Positions 35,240-47,700 of a DNA stretch of 64,000 nt are shown piece by piece. The stretch comes from Dromaius novaehollandiae (Eukaryota; Chordata; Aves; Casuariiformes; Dromaiidae). The translations under genes were made by a program, and so were the position numbers. Each line of letters begins with the position of its first letter. Position 1 is the stretch's first letter. The DNA lies in the NCBI RefSeq assembly GCF_036370855.1, contig NC_088113.1, forward strand, positions 21,224,501 through 21,288,500. The letters run 5' to 3'. The notes under the pieces were generated by a model. That model did no database searches, had not been told where the DNA came from, and saw nothing but the letters and a program-made list of their open reading frames with translations.

Positions 35240-35395
35240 GTGCATCCCTCTGCACCGGCCCCAGCACTGGGATGAATCCCTCTGCACCGGTGTGCATCCC
35301 TCTGCACCAGCCCCAGCACCGGGATGAATCCCTCTGCACCGGCGTGCATCCCTCTGCACCAGCCCCAGCACCGGGATGAATCCCTCTGCACCGGC
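35240..35395 (+). repeat. 52-bp tandem repeat downstream of KIAA1755 (3 units)
   Basis: Three 52-bp units start at 35240, 35292 and 35344. Each has two internal halves built on ATCCCTCTGCACC, so the array evolved by duplication of a composite unit. Confidence 0.93.
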
Positions 35396-35739
35396 CCCGG
35401 CACCACCGAGCGACGGCTTAGAAAAAGCAGCAGCTTGCGCAGAGACCGGCACAGGATGGTGCCCACCCACTTGCGGCCACGGCCGCCCCGGCCCCGCGCT
35501 GCTGGTCACCCCCAAGGGCCCTTGCAAGCCCCGGTCGAGCCCCTTCCAGCCCGGCTTTTGCCGCATTAGGCAGCTGAGCTCCGCAGATCCTGTCTCGGCC
35601 GCAGCACCTTCCTGCTTTGGCCGGGGTCGTTAGCGGCAGCATTAACGAGATCTGGCCTGCAGCTGCTCCCTGGGGGGCCGCCCCATCCCCGCCAGCCTGC
35701 GGCCCCCCTGCAGCCCTGGTCATTGACCCCTCTTGCTGC

Positions 35740-35840
35740 AGCTCTCTTGAACTCCATCTTCTCCAGCTTAAACTCTAATTTCCTCAGGAGCACTTTTATC
35801 ACTGCTTTCCCGAAGTCCAGATAGCCGAGATCTATCATAC
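35740..35840 (-). mobile_element. Possible LINE reverse-transcriptase remnant
   Basis: The minus strand encodes GYLDFGKAVIKVLLRKLE, which resembles the YLDFSKAFDTV..LLxKLE motif of CR1/L2-type reverse transcriptases. Only about 30 codons are recognisable, with no ends or further domains, so the assignment is tentative. Confidence 0.35.
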
Positions 35841-36554
35841 TGCTTTCGGCTTAAAAATAATTATCGTGCAGAGAGATCAGCGCAGGTCTGCACGAGCCGT
35901 GAACCCGGACGCTTTGCTCCATTTTCCAATTACCGCCGCGTCCTGAATTTTACCGAGGTCGCGCCACCCACAGCACTTTTTCCTCCTCCTTTCTGTTACG
36001 ACGTTCGCCATGTCCAAACACGGGTCCTGCCCTCGGTTTAAGGGGCTGCAGGAGTCTCCCTGCGCCGGAGCTGCCGTAACGCGACATCCCGGGCGAGAGC
36101 ACCGGCACCCAGCACCGGAGCTGCCGGCGCCCCGGGGACCGGCCACGCCGGGGGGATGGATGCAGGCACCGGTGCGCCCGCAGCGCGTGCCGGGGTTCCC
36201 CGGAAAGCGCTTTTCTGCTCATATCTGTTAAATCTCCCCAGGCAAATATCGCTTTTCCTCCTAGAGGAATTTCCCTCGCAGCTTAGGGCCGAACTGCCAG
36301 GAGCCCTGGTCGAAGCCGCGTTTCGTGGCGAGGGAGCGGGGCGGCACGGCGGCTCCGAGCGCCCGGCACCGCTCCCCGCACCCACGACGTTCACGTGCGC
36401 ACGCGCCAGCACACTCTTACTTTCCTCGTGCTTCCAGGAAACTAATAAGTAAACAGGTCTTAAAAGTGACCTGGCATGTAAAACAAACAAGCGCTAGAAA
36501 GAGGAACGAGATTATTGCTATTATTGAAAGCGATACGCTACGGAGGCGCTCGGG

Positions 36555-36562
36555 TGACGTCA
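36555..36562. promoter_or_regulatory. Perfect CRE palindrome TGACGTCA
   Basis: The full 8-bp cAMP-response element lies 4.8 kb upstream of the TGM2 start codon, just before the LINE fragment and within AT-rich sequence. It is a motif match only. Confidence 0.35.
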
Positions 36563-36689
36563 TCTCCGCACACAAACCCTGGGCGCTGCGGTCGCGCTGT
36601 GTCGCTGGATAAACATCTCCCGTCCGCGGCCGGAGCTGCCTTTCGTCGCCTCTGCGAGGCTCCTGGAGCCGCAGCGCTGCCAGGCTGCG

Positions 36690-36960
36690 GAGAGGCAAAA
36701 ATGCTAATCAATACTTTTGTCATTTCTAGGATGGATTATTCTAATTAATTCGGCGAGCTTTTCAGCCCGGCTGGGAACAGATAGCTGCTGATACGCGAGG
36801 CGGCAGCCAGATCGGGATCTCATTTATCCCATCGTATAATTCAAGAAATGAAATCTCTCCAGCGGCTGCGAGTAAAAGTTCTTATTGATTCCCCAGCGCT
36901 TCACTTGTTCATAAGAACAACACCTGCGGTGCTCCAGAAGATGCTTTATGCTTTGCTATT
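36690..36960 (+). mobile_element. Ancient LINE fragment (L2/CR1-like clade), end of reverse transcriptase
   Basis: In one frame the sequence reads FVISRMDYSN, then EAAARSGSHLSH, then MKSLQRLRVKVLID. These match in order, and with almost the spacing, the conserved FVTSRLDYCN, QNAAAR and LKSLHWLPVRFRID blocks of L2/CR1-type reverse transcriptases. Two in-frame stops (36746-36748 and one further on) show it is dead. It sits in an AT-rich island of an otherwise GC-rich interval. No young repeat is recognisable nearby. Confidence 0.6.
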
Positions 36961-39900
36961 TTCTTATGCTATTTCCAGGGGTTATACGAGATCAGAGCGC
37001 CGAGGTGACCTAGATACACGACCGGGTAGACACGGTGAGGGAGAGCCGTGCATTTTATGGCCCGACTTTGGACGGTTGCCTCTTTCCTTTACCGTGGCAA
37101 GCAACATCTCTTTTAGCTCCTGCACTGAAATGAGAGGCGCACACCATCTCTCGTTTATTTTACTTGTGTTTAAATAGACAATTTCCTGGGAGACCTTTGA
37201 AAAAGCCCTAAAATCCATTCTGTTGTTCTTCATTACCATCACACATGGACCAAAGCCAGCTCCTGCCTCCCCACGTCCCTGCACCTCGCCTGCAGAGGTT
37301 TCGGCATCCGGGCCCGCGTTCTGCGGCAGCCGGCGCTCGGTGCCCGCGGCCGCAGCCCTCCGAAGCCGCCCGGGCGCGGCGGGGGCCATCCCCGACCGGG
37401 GACACGGGCCGTTTGCTTCTGCGGGTCCTCCTACTCGCACCCGATCGCCCGGGAAAATGAGGGGAGAAAAACAGTCACCGACCGGAGCGGCTCCTCGCCG
37501 GTCCGGTGCCAGCACGAGTCCGACCCGCGGTGCCGCTGCCCCTGGCAGGGCGATGCCGGCTGCAGGGCTTGGCTCGCGGGGCGGGCGGCTGCCGGGGGGC
37601 ACCCGGTCCCGGCTGCGGCTGCGGGGGGCCGGGGGCCACGTCCCGGCGCTCCGGGGGCCTCGGGGAGGTTCGTCCCCGCGGGGGGCAAATTCGGCACGAA
37701 CCCAGGCCGGAGAGGGGAGAGGGGACAAGGGACGCGCGGGCGTCCCAGGGGCGCGGACCGGGCCGGCGCTTCGCAGGGAGCACGAGCCGGGCCCGGCCCC
37801 GGCCCCGGGGGGGTCTTTCCCTCCCCGCTGCACTGCTTTCTGCTGCTCCGAAAAGGTTTTGGTTTTGGTTATTACCCTGAGGGGGAGCAGCACTTCCTAT
37901 AGCAAAACAGAATAAATAATATTGCAAAATGCAGTTGAAATCTTTTCTTCTGAATAAAATAAACAATGAATTTCCTGTTGTTTTCCGTTTTCCAAAAGAA
38001 CAGAAATATTTTGAAAATCCTGCGATTAACTGGCAGCAGGATGGTGACTTTGCTGCTCCTCGGCGCGGACGTGCCGGCTCTTCCGGAGGGCTCCGAGCTT
38101 CGCGGTCCGCTCGCCCCGGCGCCCCGAAACCGCGGGGGCCCCGCTGGAGGGATCCCACCCAAAAGTGTTTTTGCAACATTCTGCAAAAATTTTCTTATCT
38201 ACCCTGATCCTTCAGCCCCTGATTTATGACCCGCAGTCTGACCAATTAAGCTATAACCTTTCCAGAAGGGCAAGCGCAGGAGTTAATCAATGTCTCCTTC
38301 CCATCCCCGAAATGGCAAAAGCATTTGTCAAGGGCTCCCGGAGCAGGGCCCGTGGCGGCCGCCGGGCCCACACGAGCTCCAGGCCCTGGGAAAATACTCC
38401 TTTTCTCGAAGGAAAAAAGCTAATAAATCTCAGGTGCAAAAGGAGAGAGAAAACCAGCGCGGGGATGCAAGCGGGGCCGTGCTGAATGCGGTACCGAGAA
38501 AAGCAGCGCTGGGGGAAAGGGGCCGGTGTCCCAGCGCCGCAACCTGCCCCACGGCAGCCCAGCTGCGTCCGGAGATGCTGGGCGAGCCGCTTTTCCAGGT
38601 GGAAAAGCTCGGGATGGGACGGAGGAGGCAGGGAGAGCCGCTCTGCTGGGGCCCCGCGGAGCCCGTGCGGGAGGTTGCCACGACTCTGTCCCTTGGAAAA
38701 CATGGAGGTATCACCTACATACAAGGCAGGGGGGAATTATGCACCTTCAGGCATTGCAAACTGCAAATTTGCATCTACCGAGGCACGAAAGTATTGCTAC
38801 AGATCAAAACCAGGCCCTGAAAAACAGAGAGCGCCCTTGTTTCCCTCTCGCATATTCCTGAGAACTGCTGTCGGAATTCACAGAGGTCTCGGATTACTCC
38901 CGGGAAAGTGGACTCGGAGGCACAGAGAAACACCTTCGGGGAAAAAGGAAGGGGGTTTCCTTTTTCCAGTGAACTCTTTGGAAATGGCATTTGGAGGCTG
39001 GAATTCGGCTCCCGTCAGGCTGATGCAGGACACGTTGCGAAAGTGCTCCCGGCGGGGCCCCTGGGCCAGGGCTGTGCACCCGCTCCTGAGCCCCCGGCGG
39101 TCCCGGTGCACCTATTCCTGAGACCTTGGTGATCCCGGCGCACCCGCTCCCGAGCCCCCAGCGATCCCGGCGCACCTGCCGCTGGCAGGGCTCGTCCCAG
39201 CCCGGGGGGGTGCAGTGCTCCCGGGACACCCCGGCCCGATCCCGGCCCGATCCCGGCCCTGAGCCCCCAGTGCCAGGGGAGCCCCCAGCCCCCGCTGCCC
39301 CCAGAAGAATTCAGGAACCACGAATAAATCAAGGGAAACGTGAAAGCTTTGGGTTTCTCTTGTTTTCAAATAAAAAGCACAGACTTGGCCTGAGAACAAA
39401 GATGGTGAAACAATGAATTCTTCTTCAAACCTCTCTTTTCAAAAACATTTCGGCGTGCTTTGCCCCGGGGTTTTCCAGAGAAGCCGCTTATCATCTCTCC
39501 GCTCATCACATCCGAAGGCGCCTCCGGGTTTCGGCTCTCGGCAGTTCCCAGAAATCCCTTCCCGCGGCCCCGGTTGGGCGCCCGGGGGGGTGCGGAGGGG
39601 CACGGGGCCGCCGCGCTGGGCTGCAGAGCTGCATGCATGGCCCCCCCCGCCCCGTCCCGGCCCCCCCGCCCCGGCCTGGGCTGTCCCGGGACCCCCGTGC
39701 TGCCGTCGCGCCGTGCACGCAGCCGTGCTGCAGGCTGCCGCTGCCAGCGGGAAGCGGACCCTCGCCCCCCCCCCGAAGCCCCCGCGCCGCGGGAACGCCC
39801 TGGGAGAGGCGGCGGGCGGGCAGAGCCCGGGCAGGTCGGCTGCCTCCTTGACAAGGCGGCTCAGAGGAGGACACTGCGCCTTTTCACCGCCTTGTTTATC

Positions 39901-40899
39901 TGTCTGCACAAGCGCCTGAGTCAGGCTCTGCCGCCCGCCGCTGCAGGCCCATCCCGTCCCGTCCTGTCCCGTCCCGTCCTGTCCCGTCCCGCGGGCACAC
40001 GCCCCGGCGAGCAAACAGCCGGGCCGGGAGCGGGCGGCAGCGGCCCCGGAGCGGTGCCGGGAGCGGGTGGGCGCGGGGCGGTGCAGCCCCAGCCCCGGCA
40101 CCCTGAGCAAACGGCGAGCTATTCCGGGCGCCCGGCGGCGCAAACAGCCTCTCAATGCAGCCTTGTCTCGCGAAGGGAGCAAAAATAGCACAGCCCCGGC
40201 GGCCGGCTTCCCCTGCGCCGCCTTTCCCAGCGCCCGGCGGGAGCGGAGCGGGGGAGGCTCCCCGTGCCAGGATGCCGGGAGCGGAGCCGGGACCCCCGGG
40301 ACCCTCGCCCCTTCCCGCAGCAGAGAGGGGCCGAAGGACCATCGTGGGCTTCAGCCGTGCGCGGGCGTCCCGACGCTGCCGCAGGCAGTCCCGGCGCTGC
40401 GCGATGCCCGGGGAAGCCACCGCCGCCGCCTTCGTCTCCGCAGCGCGTGCGCAGCGCGATGCCTGCGGGGCTGCAGGAGGTCGCCCGGCTCGCTGCAACC
40501 GCTCCCGCGCAGCATCCCACCACGCCTGGGCACGCAGCATCCTGCTCCCCGGTCGCCGCCGCCGCAGCAGGTCCAGCCGCCCCAGGGAGCAGCCGGGTCG
40601 AGCCGGAGGGTTTCCCGCGCGCCGCTCCCGTGCCAACGGGATGAGCCGCCCCGGTGGCCTCGGCACCCGCGGGCCCTGCGGCCGTGCCGGCGCCCGGGGC
40701 ACTCCCGAATCCCGAGTCCTGGCGCCTCTCCATCCGCCCTCCTGCCCTGGGTCCCCGGGCGGGACGGGGCGAGACCCCGCGGCGGCCCCAGCCGTGGCCC
40801 TGGTCCCAGCCCCAGCCCGGCCCCGCCGGCAGGCACGGGCCCCCCCGACGCCTCCCCCCCGCAGCCCCCCCGGGTGCCTCTGCGGGAAGGCGGCTGGTT

Positions 40900-41700
40900 G
40901 CTGCAGCTGTGCCGCAGCCGCGGCGCCGGCCAGAAGGGCGCGGAGATAAGAGAAGAAAACTTTATATGGAGAAAGCGCTGCTCGCGGTGCCGGTGCCGCG
41001 GCCCCTCTCCTCCCCCGGCGCTAGAAACTCCCCGGGGACGCGGGAGCGCGCGGGGGCCCCGGCCGGAGGGGCTGCACCGCCGGAGCGTGTCCCCCCGTCC
41101 CCCCCGTGCCCCCGTGCATGCTCCCGCCTGCAGCGCGGCCGCCCGCGCTCGGCCCCGCCGCGCTTTTTCTGTCCTTGTTGTTTTAAATAGGTGGGACCCA
41201 AACCGCCCGGTTTCCTGGAAACTCTGTTTTTCCTCCCTCCGCCGCCGTCCCGCCGGGGGTGTGCGCTGCGCCGGCTATATAAGCGGCAGAGCGGGGGCTG
41301 CAGAAGGGCAGCAGCACTGGTCCCGCCCGGCCCCCGGCCCCCACTGAGCCCCGCGCCGCCGGCCCGCGCTGGACACCATGGCGGAAGGTGAGGCTGCGGC
41401 GCGGTGCGGTGCCCGGTGCCGGGATCCCCGACGTCTCGGCACCTGCAGCCTCGGCCGGGGCATCCCGGCGGCTCCCGCTGCTCCGCCGGCGCCCGTCGGC
41501 CCCGGCCCGCCCCGCGGCAGGGGTTGGGGCGCTGCACCGGCACCCGGAGCAAAGCGCAGCCGAAAACGTGAAATACCGAAGTTTGGGGTTGCAGCGAGGA
41601 GAACGCGTTGCTCGGCGGCCGGCCGGGCTGCGTCCCCCCGCGCCGCAGCACCCAGCGAAGCCCTGCGCTATTTAAAGCGCTCAGTGCTCCCCGGGAGCCG
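40900..41700. promoter_or_regulatory. CpG island at the TGM2 promoter
   Basis: Dense CpG sequence spans the TATA box and first exon of TGM2, and continues about 300 bp into intron 1. Confidence 0.7.
41276..41282 (+). promoter_or_regulatory. TATA box of TGM2
   Basis: TATATAA lies 96 bp upstream of the TGM2 ATG at 41378. This implies a 5' UTR of roughly 65-70 nt and fits the TATA-containing inducible promoter known for mammalian TGM2. Confidence 0.8.
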
Positions 41701-44700
41701 GTGCCGACGGCCGCAGCAGGAGCAGGCGCGCAGGCTCCCGCCCGGGTTTAAGGACTGAGCAGAAATCGCGCTCCCGGGCCCGTCCCCCTCCCCATGGGCG
41801 GCTTTTCGGAGTGAGAAGAGACCCGTCCCCCCCAGACTGCCTCGGGTGCCCCGAGAAGCGGGATGTCGGTGTAGGACAGCGACGGGCGCGTGGTCCTGCC
41901 AGTGCGACGCGATGGTGCCAGCCGGGACCGTGCCGCGGGCAGCGACCAGGGCGATGCCACCGTGGGTCCCAGCCAGCCAGCACCAAGCCCGGGCCCCGGC
42001 CCCCCGCCCCACCAGCAGCCCCAGCCCGGAGGCTCCCGCGGCGGCGGCACCGCTGGCTTCGGCCGCTGAGCCCGCTCTGTGCCCCCCCCTTAAACGCTTT
42101 TGTTTATACTGGCAAAGGACGCGTCTGGCTGCAGTGCCTTCGCGGGGCACCGGCCTGGCCGAAGAGGGATGGCTCTGCGTTGCTCTGCATTGCACGGCAC
42201 TGCATTCCCGAAAGCGGAGCCGAGCGCGGGAGCCGGGGGGCCGTGCCGGGGGTGCGGGGGGCGCGGGGGCTGCCCGGCCCCGCTCAGGCGGCGCTGCCTC
42301 CCCAGAGCTGCTGCTGGAGGCCTGCGACCTGCAGCGCGAGAGCAACGGCCAGGCGCACCGCACCGGTGCCGCGGGCGGCCGGGAGCTGGTGGTGCGGCGC
42401 GGGCAGCCCTTCGCCCTCACCCTGCGCTTCGCCGGCCGCGGCTACGAGGAGGGGGTGCACAAGCTCGCCTTCAACGTCGAGACGGGTAAGCACGGCCCCG
42501 GCACGCCGCAGTCCCTGGGGTGCCGGGGAGGATGCGCTCCGCTCGCCCCGAGCGACGATGGGCTGCTGGAAGCTCCATCCCGGAGCCGCGCGCGGTCCCC
42601 CAAAATGCCGCCCTGCTGCCGGCACAGACGTGCCCCAAGGGCCGTAATGCTGCATGCGCGGCCGCACGGAGCCAAAGCCTCAGCTCCCCCGAGGATGCCC
42701 GAGAGCAACGAGCCCGGGGTCGGCCCGCCTGCAGCCCCGCAGGGCGCAGAGGCCATGGGGACCCGTGCTGCACCGTGCTGCGCTGCACCGTGCCGGGTGA
42801 AAACAGGACGAGGGCTCAGTGCAAAGCGGGCGGGCGCTTTGGAAGCGGGCGCGTTGCAGGAGCCCGGTGCAGGTGGCCAGTCCCTGCGGGGGGAGAGGCG
42901 GGGGGGCCGCGTGCCTCGCGGGGGCGGAGGGGACGGGCGGGAGCGGCGCCCGGGGCCGTGTCCGTGGGGCCCGGCTAGCTCCGCTCCGCCAAAAGGGCAG
43001 GGGAGAAACTGTGTCACCCTCATGAGTTCATGAGTATTTTTGGTGACTGGCCGGCGCCCGCCCGCGCTGCAGGGCCAGGGCTGGCCGGGGCCCAGGAGCC
43101 GGCGCCTCGTCCCCTCCCCGGCGCAGCCAGCTCGCCCAGGTGGCTGCACGCGGTGCCGAGCCCCGGCGCGGCCCCGGCCCCGGCCCCGCGGCGCTGATGT
43201 AATGCTCAGCACGGGAACTCTGCAGCAGCGGCCGAGGCCGTGATCGCTCCGTGGGGCTCTGGCCGAAAGCATCCCGCTGCCCGGGGCGGGCGGCTTTGCA
43301 CCGTGGGGCTGCCCAGGGCCAGCTCCCGCCGTCCTGCCCCCTCCCCAGCCAGGCCCCACGGGGCCCCGGCCCCCCCCCCCCCCCCGCAGACCCATGCTGG
43401 ACCGTCTGCCGGGAGCCCGGCGGGTGCCAACGGCGTCCTTGCCCGGCAGGGCCCTGCCCGGCGGAGGCGGCGGGCACCAAGGCCCGCTTCCCCGTCACCG
43501 ACTTCCCGGACGAGGCGAGCTGGAGCGCGGTGCTGCAGGAGCAGGACGGTGCCTCGCTCTCGCTGTCGCTCTGCTCGCCGCCCGCCGCCCCCGTCGGCCG
43601 CTACAGCCTCACGCTGGAGGCCGCCACCGACTACCAGGGCACCAGCTTCAGCCTCGGAGACTTCGTGCTGCTCTTCAACCCCTGGCACCCAGGTGAGGCT
43701 TCTGCCTCCCCATCCCTGGCCCCATCCCCATCCGCATCCCATCCCCATCTCCATCCCCATCTCCATCCCTGTCTCCATCTCCATCTCCATCCCTGGCCAC
43801 ATCCCCGGCCCCATCCCATCGCTGTCCCCATCCCCGTCCCGAGGGCAGGGCGATGCCCCACGGCCTAGGGGAGCCGCTGGCACCAGCTTCCCTACCACCC
43901 CCCCAGCTCCGGGCAGCCCTTGGCACACCTGGGAGCCGGGGGGGGGGGATGCTGCCAGTGCCCCAGCATGTCCGGCTTTGGGGACGAGCCCCGGCCCCTC
44001 GCAGGGACCTTCCCCCCCGGTGGCGGTGGGGAGCAGGGCGCAGAGGGCCGAGCCAGCGGTGCACAGCTCCATCGCGCCGCTCGCCTCCCCCCGCGCCGAG
44101 CCCCCGGCGCTGCCCGTGCCGCGAGCTCGGCCGTCCGAGGGGAGATGTTTGCTCCAAGCAGGAATTTCCTGACGCCCGGGCGCTCTGTGCTGACGCTGCA
44201 GAGATAAGGGCTGGGGGGCCTCGCGCAGCCGGCCGGGCTCAGCACCGGCGCTGGCGGGACGTGTCTGTGCACACGCGCTGCTCTGCCAAAGGGATTCCGG
44301 TAAACGGCACTTTTTCCAGCTCACACCTCTGCGTGAGCAATAGGGCCTTAATTGTCCCCCGCGCCAGCTCACCCGGTCCTCAGCGGTCATTTCGCAGACC
44401 TGGGAGGTTTCTGCTCCCGGGGAAAATCCCAGCTCCATAAAACAGGAGGGAAGTAAGAGAGCAACGAGTGGAGAGGGGGGGAAGGGAAACAAAACCCTCC
44501 GAGAGGATCACGTCAGTTCAAAGCCAGCTGAGCTGAAATCCTCCAGCAGCTTCTCCCGTGGGAGCAGCCCTGGCCCCTTGCTCCTCTTGCTTCATTTCCC
44601 ACCGGATTTTTTCATGGGAAATTGCTGCGGTGGCCTGGCACGTCCCCAGGCCGGGGAGGTGGCACGGGGGGATGGGCGCAGCTGCCCTCCCCGGCCCTAC

Positions 44701-47700
44701 CCCCATCCCCATCCCCATCCCCGTCCTGCCCCATCCCCATCCCCATGCCCATCCCGCCCCATCCCCATCCCGCCCGGTTCCGTCCCCGCGAGCTCCGGCT
44801 CTCCCCGCAGAGGACGCGGTCTTCCTGCGGGACGAGGACGAGCGCGGCGAGTACGTGCTGTCGCAGCAGGGACTCATCTACCAGGGCGCCCGGGACTACA
44901 TCACCGCCAGCCCCTGGAACTTCGGCCAGGTGACGCGGGCGGCCCGGCCCCTGGGACCCCCCGGCTCCCTCCTGCCGGGCCCCGCGCGCCCCTCCCCAGA
45001 GCGGCACGGGCGGCTGCACGGCCCCTCCGCTGCCCTCGGCAGAGGATGCCGCGGCCCCGAGACCGGGAAGCGCTGACTTCCAGCCGGGGGGAAGCACGGG
45101 CAGCGGTTTTGCATGGATCATCGGGGCCCTGGGGCTGTGTGCCGGTGCCCCACGGATGCAGGTGCCCCATGGGATGCAGGCCCAGAGGTTGTGGGTGCCC
45201 CATGGGTGCAGGTGCCCAGAAGCAGCCGTGGGTGCCCGCAGCCCTCGGAGGCGCCGGCTCTCAGTTGCGGGAGGTCCTGTGACTCATCCAGCAACGGGAA
45301 AGAGGGTTTTCCAGCCCCGCCGGAGCAGGGTTTCCAGCGGCGCCCGCGGCCCGTGCGGCAGAGCTGCTGCGGGCGGCAGGACGCGCCCGGCGCGAAGCCT
45401 CGGCGGATCGTCGGAGCGGCGCGGACGGCAGGATCCCTGGCGCTGGCCTCGCCGGTGGCCGGTCCCGGGGTGGCGGCAGCGCCGGGTCCAGCCAGCTCTC
45501 ACGCCGTGTCCCCCCCCCCCCCCGCCGCTGTTCCCCGCGCAGTTCGAGGATGACGTCCTGGCCATCTGCCTCAAGCTGCTGGACACCAACCCCAAGTTCC
45601 TGCGGGACCAGAGCCGGGACTGCTCCCGCCGCAACGACCCGGTCTACATCGGCAGGGTGGTGAGCGCCATGGTGAGTGCCGCGGGGCCCCGGCGTCCTGC
45701 GTCCTGCGTCCTGCGTCCTGCTCCCTGCTCCTGCTCCCTGCATCTGCGCCACGTCACGGCAGACCCTGCCGCCGCCCCGCAGGTGAACTGCAACGACAGG
45801 GACGGCGGGGTGCTGGCGGGGCGGTGGGACAACCAGTACGAGGACGGCACGAGCCCCATGGCCTGGCTCGGCAGCGCGGACATCCTGCGGCGGTGGGAGC
45901 AGTGTGGCTGCCAGCCCGTCAAGTACGGCCAGTGCTGGGTGTTCGCGGCCGTGGCCTGCACCGGTGAGCGGCGGCGCTGCCCGGGGGGGCGAGGAGCTGC
46001 TCCGGCTCTGCGGCGGCTCTGCCAGGGAGGGGCCGGGGCCGGGGCGGGGGGAGGAAACTGGTCTAAGGTCGAGCTTGCAATAACGCAACGAGCTGCTGAG
46101 ATGCAAGTGATTCCCCCGGGGCAGCCGGGCCGGGGCAGGAGGGCAGCGGCCCTAGGAAAAGCTCCCGGAGCCGCAGCCCCGCAGCTCCGCAGCCGCGGCG
46201 GTGCCCGGCCCCCCACGCGCCCCCCCAGAGCCCCCAGCCTCGCGGGGCTTTCCCCTCGCAGCGCATCCCCCCGCGGCGGGTGCACCGAGCGTGCCCGGGC
46301 TCACGGCGGCCGCCCGCAGTGCTGCGGTGCCTGGGCGTCCCCAGCCGCGTGGTCACCAACTACAACTCTGCCCACGACACCAACGGCAACCTGGTCATCG
46401 ACCGCTACCTGAGCGAGACGGGCGAGGACGAGCGGCGCTCCAAGGACATGGTGTGGTGAGCGGCGGCGGGGGGGCCGCGCCGGCGGGGGGGGCGGCGGGC
46501 GGGGGTCCGGCAGCCCCCAGCCCTCGCTCCCGCGCAGGAACTTCCACTGCTGGGTGGAGGCGTGGATGAGGCGCCCGGACCTGGCGCCCGGCTACGACGG
46601 CTGGCAGGTGCTGGACCCGACCCCGCAGGAGAAGAGCGAAGGTAGGGCGCGCGGCGCTGCCGCGGAGGATGCTCTGCCCCGCGGTGACCGCGGTGGCCGC
46701 GACGCCGAGTCCTCCCGCAGGGGTTTACTGCTGCGGGCCGGCGCCCGTCAAGGCCGTCAAGGAGGCAGAGCTGCAGCTGCGGTACGACATCCCCTTCGTC
46801 TTCGCCGAGGTCAACGCCGACGTGGTCTACTGGGTGGTCACGCAGGACGGCTCCGAGAAGAGGACCACGCACTCCTCCTTCGTGGGCAAGAACATCAGCA
46901 CCAAGAGCGTGGGCCGCGACAGCAGGGAGGACATAACCCACCTCTACAAGTACCCGGAGGGTGCGTCCCCCCCGGCCCTGCGGCACGCGGGAGGGAGGGC
47001 TGAGCAGCGGATGAGCTGCTTAACGGCGCGACCGCAGCAGGACGGCTCCGGAGCGGAGGGCGGGCGCAGCTCGGTGCGTGGCCCGGCACCGCGCGGCAAC
47101 GGGGCTCTTTCCGTGCGCCGCAGGGTCCGAGAAGGAGCGAGAAGTGTTTGCCAAAGCGGAGCACGAGAAGAGCTACACCTCGGAGGAGGACGAGGGCTTG
47201 CACCTCAAGATCAAGCTGTCGGAGGGCGCCAACAACGGCTGCGACTTCGACGTCTTCGCGGTCGTCCGCAACAACACGGACGCGGAGCGCGTTTGCAGGC
47301 TCATGATCTGCGCCCGGACCGCCAGCTACAACGGCACCGCGGGGCCCCAGTGCGGCATGAAGGACCTGCTGAACGTCACGCTCGCGCCCCGCGCAGGTAG
47401 GCGGGCGTGCAGAGCTCCCGCGGCTGCGCCGAGGCCCAGGGCACAGCGCGGGGGTGATGCGCCGGCAGCAGCGTCCCACGGGGACCTGCAGAGCCTCCCG
47501 GCTCGCCGGTGCAGCCCGCGGCACGGTGCTCGTCCGGCCGGAGCCTGCTGCTCCGCGAGCGCGAGAGGCGCCTTGCACGGTCCTCGGTGCTGCGGGATAA
47601 GTGCAGGGATGCGGCTGCACGGCTGGCAGCCTCCTCCCGTGCAGGCGGGATCCCCATGGATCAGCTCTGCCGGCCAAGCAGGCCATTTCCCGCGCTGAGC

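Larger units (their letters stand above)
35410..40900. other. Intergenic DNA between KIAA1755 and TGM2
   Basis: No exon with a recognisable protein is seen. GC-rich stretches alternate with AT-rich islands (about 36470-37220, 37850-38060, 38700-38960). A pentameric GTCCC/GTCCT run lies at about 39950-39995, and a CGATCCCGGC-type short repeat at about 39130-39260. The open frames are GC-rich shadows. Confidence 0.5.
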
